Assembly: GCA_903826715.1 (NCBI GenBank)
Contig: CAIKFN010000009.1
Span: 1-6,381, forward strand
Direction of reading: 5' to 3'
Length of the DNA stretch: 6,381 nucleotides
From: an uncultured Actinomycetes bacterium
GTDB lineage: Bacteria > Actinomycetota > Acidimicrobiia > Acidimicrobiales > RAAP-2
The position numbers and the translations under genes were made by a program. Within the stretch, counting starts at the first letter, position 1. The number at the start of each line of letters is the position of its first letter. A model generated the notes under the pieces. It saw nothing but the letters and a program-made list of their open reading frames with translations. It was not told the origin of the DNA and ran no database searches. This document shows, piece after piece, positions 4,913 through 6,381 of this stretch.

Positions 4913-6175
4913 GTGCCTCTCCTGAATACCCTGGTCCCAAGAGACTTTAGAAATGCAACTACACCTGAGCTCAAGCGTTACTTTCTTGGAACTGTCCTTG
5001 GCTGCACTGGAAACGGACTGACGTTTTCAATGTTCGTAATTTACGTTCACAATGTTCGCCACTTCTCAATTTGGTTCGCCTCAATGCTCCTGGTGCTTGG
5101 TGCCGTAGCAGGACTTTTGTGCAGTCCGATTATTGGAATACTTGTTGACAAATTTGGACCTGTCTTAGTACTCGTTCCATCTCTAGTTCTTGAAGCAATC
5201 TCATTAGTTGTATGGGCGTACGCTCACACCTACGAAGCACTTATTGCATCAAACTTGATAATTGCGGTTACTGGGGGTGCTTTTTGGGGACCGGGAAGCA
5301 CGTTGCTATCGCGCCTGATTGACAAAGAACATCGTCAGCGAGCTTTCGGAATTAACTTCATGTTCGTTAATCTCGGTATTGGACTTGGTGGACTTATTGC
5401 GGCCAGCATTGTTGATCTCCATCACACGTTCTCATTTACTGTGTTGTATTTGTTAAATGCAGCAACAGCGTTAGGAATCGCTGTTGTTTTCACGACGCTC
5501 TGGAAGTACGGCAAACGGGATGTTTCGGCTGCAACAACTGAGGAACAAGAAGAGGAAGGCTGGGGTAATGTTCTGAGAGACAAAAGGCTCATTCGCTACG
5601 TCACCGCTTCGCTAATACTCATGCTTGGCGGCTATGGGTCACAAGAAGCAGGATTTAGCCTTTTCGTTGTGAACAATTTGAAGATTCCTGTGCACGTCAT
5701 CGGAATTATGTTCTTTTGCAACACCACTACCATCATTGCTTCTCAACTTTTTATTACAAATCTGGTGGAGAATAAAAGCCGAACTCGCGTGATGGCTGTG
5801 GCAGGGCTTTTATGGTTCAGCTTCTGGTTCATTCTTTTTGCAGCATTAAGAATGCCTGAAGTCCTTGCAGTCATTTCAATTTGCATTGGAATGGGAATCT
5901 TCGCAATCGGTGAAACTCTGATTAACCCAGTCGGCTCCGCCCTTATCAATGAAATCGCCCCTGAGCATTTGCGTGGGCGCTACAACGCTGCATCTGGTCT
6001 CACCTGGGGAGTTTCATCAATGGTCGCCGCCGCATTCACTTCGATTCTTTTCAGCTCACACCTGGGATCATGGTGGCCACTCTTCATTGGCAGTGCATCA
6101 CTAGGTGGTTCATTAATGATGCTCAGCCTTAGAAAGAGTCTGACCCCCAAAGAAGATGGACGAACTACAAACTGA
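4913..6175 (+). CDS. Major facilitator superfamily transporter (12 predicted membrane segments)
   Basis: This 420-residue inner-membrane protein has two bundles of six hydrophobic segments, at about 25-47, 53-76, 83-104, 108-130, 147-166, 175-196, then 228-252, 260-282, 293-311, 317-340, 360-382 and 386-405. Between segments 2 and 3 is GILVDKFGP (75-83), a form of the MFS signature loop GXLXDRXG. The central cytoplasmic loop (197-227) is short and very acidic (EEQEEE at 210-215). The conserved INEIAPEHLRGRYNAA stretch (345-360) lies before segment 11, as in drug/H+ antiporter-like (DHA1) members. Such proteins move small molecules using the proton gradient; the substrate here is unknown, and an efflux role is only a family-level guess. 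The start is GTG with no ribosome binding site, and no alternative start before the first membrane segment looks better. It is divergent from the desaturase across 133 bp, which may allow shared control. Confidence 0.9.
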   Translation: MPLLNTLVPRDFRNATTPELKRYFLGTVLGCTGNGLTFSMFVIYVHNVRHFSIWFASMLLVLGAVAGLLCSPIIGILVDKFGPVLVLVPSLVLEAISLVVWAYAHTYEALIASNLIIAVTGGAFWGPGSTLLSRLIDKEHRQRAFGINFMFVNLGIGLGGLIAASIVDLHHTFSFTVLYLLNAATALGIAVVFTTLWKYGKRDVSAATTEEQEEEGWGNVLRDKRLIRYVTASLILMLGGYGSQEAGFSLFVVNNLKIPVHVIGIMFFCNTTTIIASQLFITNLVENKSRTRVMAVAGLLWFSFWFILFAALRMPEVLAVISICIGMGIFAIGETLINPVGSALINEIAPEHLRGRYNAASGLTWGVSSMVAAAFTSILFSSHLGSWWPLFIGSASLGGSLMMLSLRKSLTPKEDGRTTN

Positions 6176-6189
6176 AGCCTTTAGTTCTG

Positions 6190-6220
6190 TTCTGATTTTC
6201 TGAAAATAAGAAAATTAGAA
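6190..6220. repeat. 11 bp imperfect inverted repeat upstream of the antitoxin gene, candidate operator
   Basis: The arms TTCTGATTTTC (6190-6200) and GAAAATTAGAA (6210-6220) match at 10 of 11 positions, and the mismatch would be a G-U pair in RNA. The loop is 9 nt. A nested perfect palindrome ATTTTC-T-GAAAAT (6195-6207) shares the left arm, so GAAAAT occurs twice in tandem. The element lies just upstream of the extended -10 box, where an AbrB/MazE-type antitoxin would bind to repress its own operon. It could also act as a weak A+T-rich terminator for the transporter gene, since TTATT follows it. Confidence 0.5.
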
Positions 6221-6226
6221 TTATTA

Positions 6227-6235
6227 TGGTACAAT
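6227..6235 (+). promoter_or_regulatory. Extended -10 promoter, leaderless, for the antitoxin gene
   Basis: TGGTACAAT combines the TGn extension (6227-6229) with TACAAT (6230-6235, 5 of 6 matches to TATAAT). It ends 6 nt before the ATG at 6242, so transcription should begin at the first base of the start codon. There is no Shine-Dalgarno sequence and no good -35 box, both consistent with an extended -10, leaderless arrangement. Confidence 0.55.
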
Positions 6236-6241
6236 TACTGC

Positions 6242-6381
6242 ATGGCAAAAATGATGATCAGAGGAAAAGGGCAAGTTACTTTGCCTGAAGACATACGAAA
6301 GAGCGCCCACCTCGAGGAAGGTGACTTGTTAGAGGTGGAACTCACACCTGACGGCATCTTGCTTCGTCCTCAAAAAGTTAT
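6242..6381 (+). CDS. AbrB/MazE-type (SpoVT-AbrB fold) antitoxin, N-terminal part, cut by the right edge
   Basis: An open frame from ATG at 6242 runs off the window after 46 complete codons. It reads MAKMMIRGKGQVTLPEDI, then RKSAHLEEGDLLEVELT, then PDGILLRPQKV. The order GKGQVTLPEDIRK, hydrophobic-EEGD-LLEVE, and ILLRP is the signature of the swapped-hairpin AbrB DNA-binding domain found in MazE- and VapB-type antitoxins and transition-state regulators. Full-length antitoxins are usually about 70-90 residues, so roughly half is seen. Such proteins bind their own promoter as dimers and neutralise a toxin encoded just downstream, often a PIN-domain (VapC) or MazF RNase. That partner would lie beyond the window. 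An in-frame TAG at 6182-6184 and the leaderless promoter support this start. A stand-alone regulator without a toxin remains possible. Confidence 0.85.
   Translation, partial: MAKMMIRGKGQVTLPEDIRKSAHLEEGDLLEVELTPDGILLRPQKV

Noticed and set aside
4728..4940. 70-residue minus-strand open frame across the desaturase/transporter divergent region
   Set aside because: It overlaps both real gene starts in other frames, and its translation shows no conserved motif or convincing ribosome binding site.
1..6381. CRISPR array, tRNA, rRNA, insertion sequence or phage attachment site
   Set aside because: No regularly spaced long repeats, no tRNA-like cloverleaf, no transposase-like protein and no terminal inverted repeats flanking a gene were seen on either strand.
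6242..6381. Recent horizontal acquisition of the antitoxin region based on the A+T-rich stretch before it
   Set aside because: Only the roughly 65 bp intergenic stretch is A+T-rich; the visible coding part is close to 50% G+C like its neighbours, so no transfer can be claimed.

Overview
The window looks like chromosomal DNA from an actinobacterium of moderate base composition (a few lines counted by hand give roughly 40-57% G+C). The evidence is the actinobacterial style of the soluble acyl-ACP desaturase and the acyl-CoA synthetase, frequent GTG starts (three of seven genes), and what look like leaderless promoters with a -10 hexamer ending 6 nt before the start codon. A planktonic low-GC lineage (Nanopelagicales or Acidimicrobiia type) would fit, but this is inference and the lineage cannot be fixed from the sequence alone.

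Layout: (1) The left edge holds the first 24 codons of a minus-strand gene, probably a thioesterase-family protein, divergent from mmsA across only 62 bp. (2) mmsA (CoA-acylating methylmalonate-semialdehyde dehydrogenase) is followed after 6 nt by a Nudix hydrolase whose ribosome binding site overlaps the mmsA stop codon, so the two form a tight operon. (3) On the minus strand, a soluble acyl-ACP desaturase (3838-4779) lies upstream of a class I acyl-CoA synthetase (2056-3732). The 105 bp between them carries a structured element and several inverted and direct repeats. The synthetase converges on the Nudix gene with a 19 bp gap. (4) Divergent from the desaturase is a 12-helix major facilitator transporter (4913-6175). 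(5) The right edge holds the first 46 codons of an AbrB/MazE-type antitoxin, preceded by an extended -10 promoter and an 11 bp imperfect inverted repeat.

The central theme is acyl-CoA and fatty-acid metabolism. MmsA turns methylmalonate semialdehyde (from valine or inositol breakdown) into propionyl-CoA, the synthetase activates a carboxylic acid to its CoA thioester, the desaturase introduces a double bond into acyl-ACP, and the edge gene may hydrolyse acyl thioesters. The transporter and the antitoxin fragment have no visible link to this chemistry.

I see no new multi-gene system. The most interesting parts are non-coding: palindromes sitting in promoter spacers, the structured desaturase/synthetase junction, and the operator-like repeat before the antitoxin. 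Every base lies in or within about 135 bp of a gene, and no gene-free stretch exceeds 300 bp.
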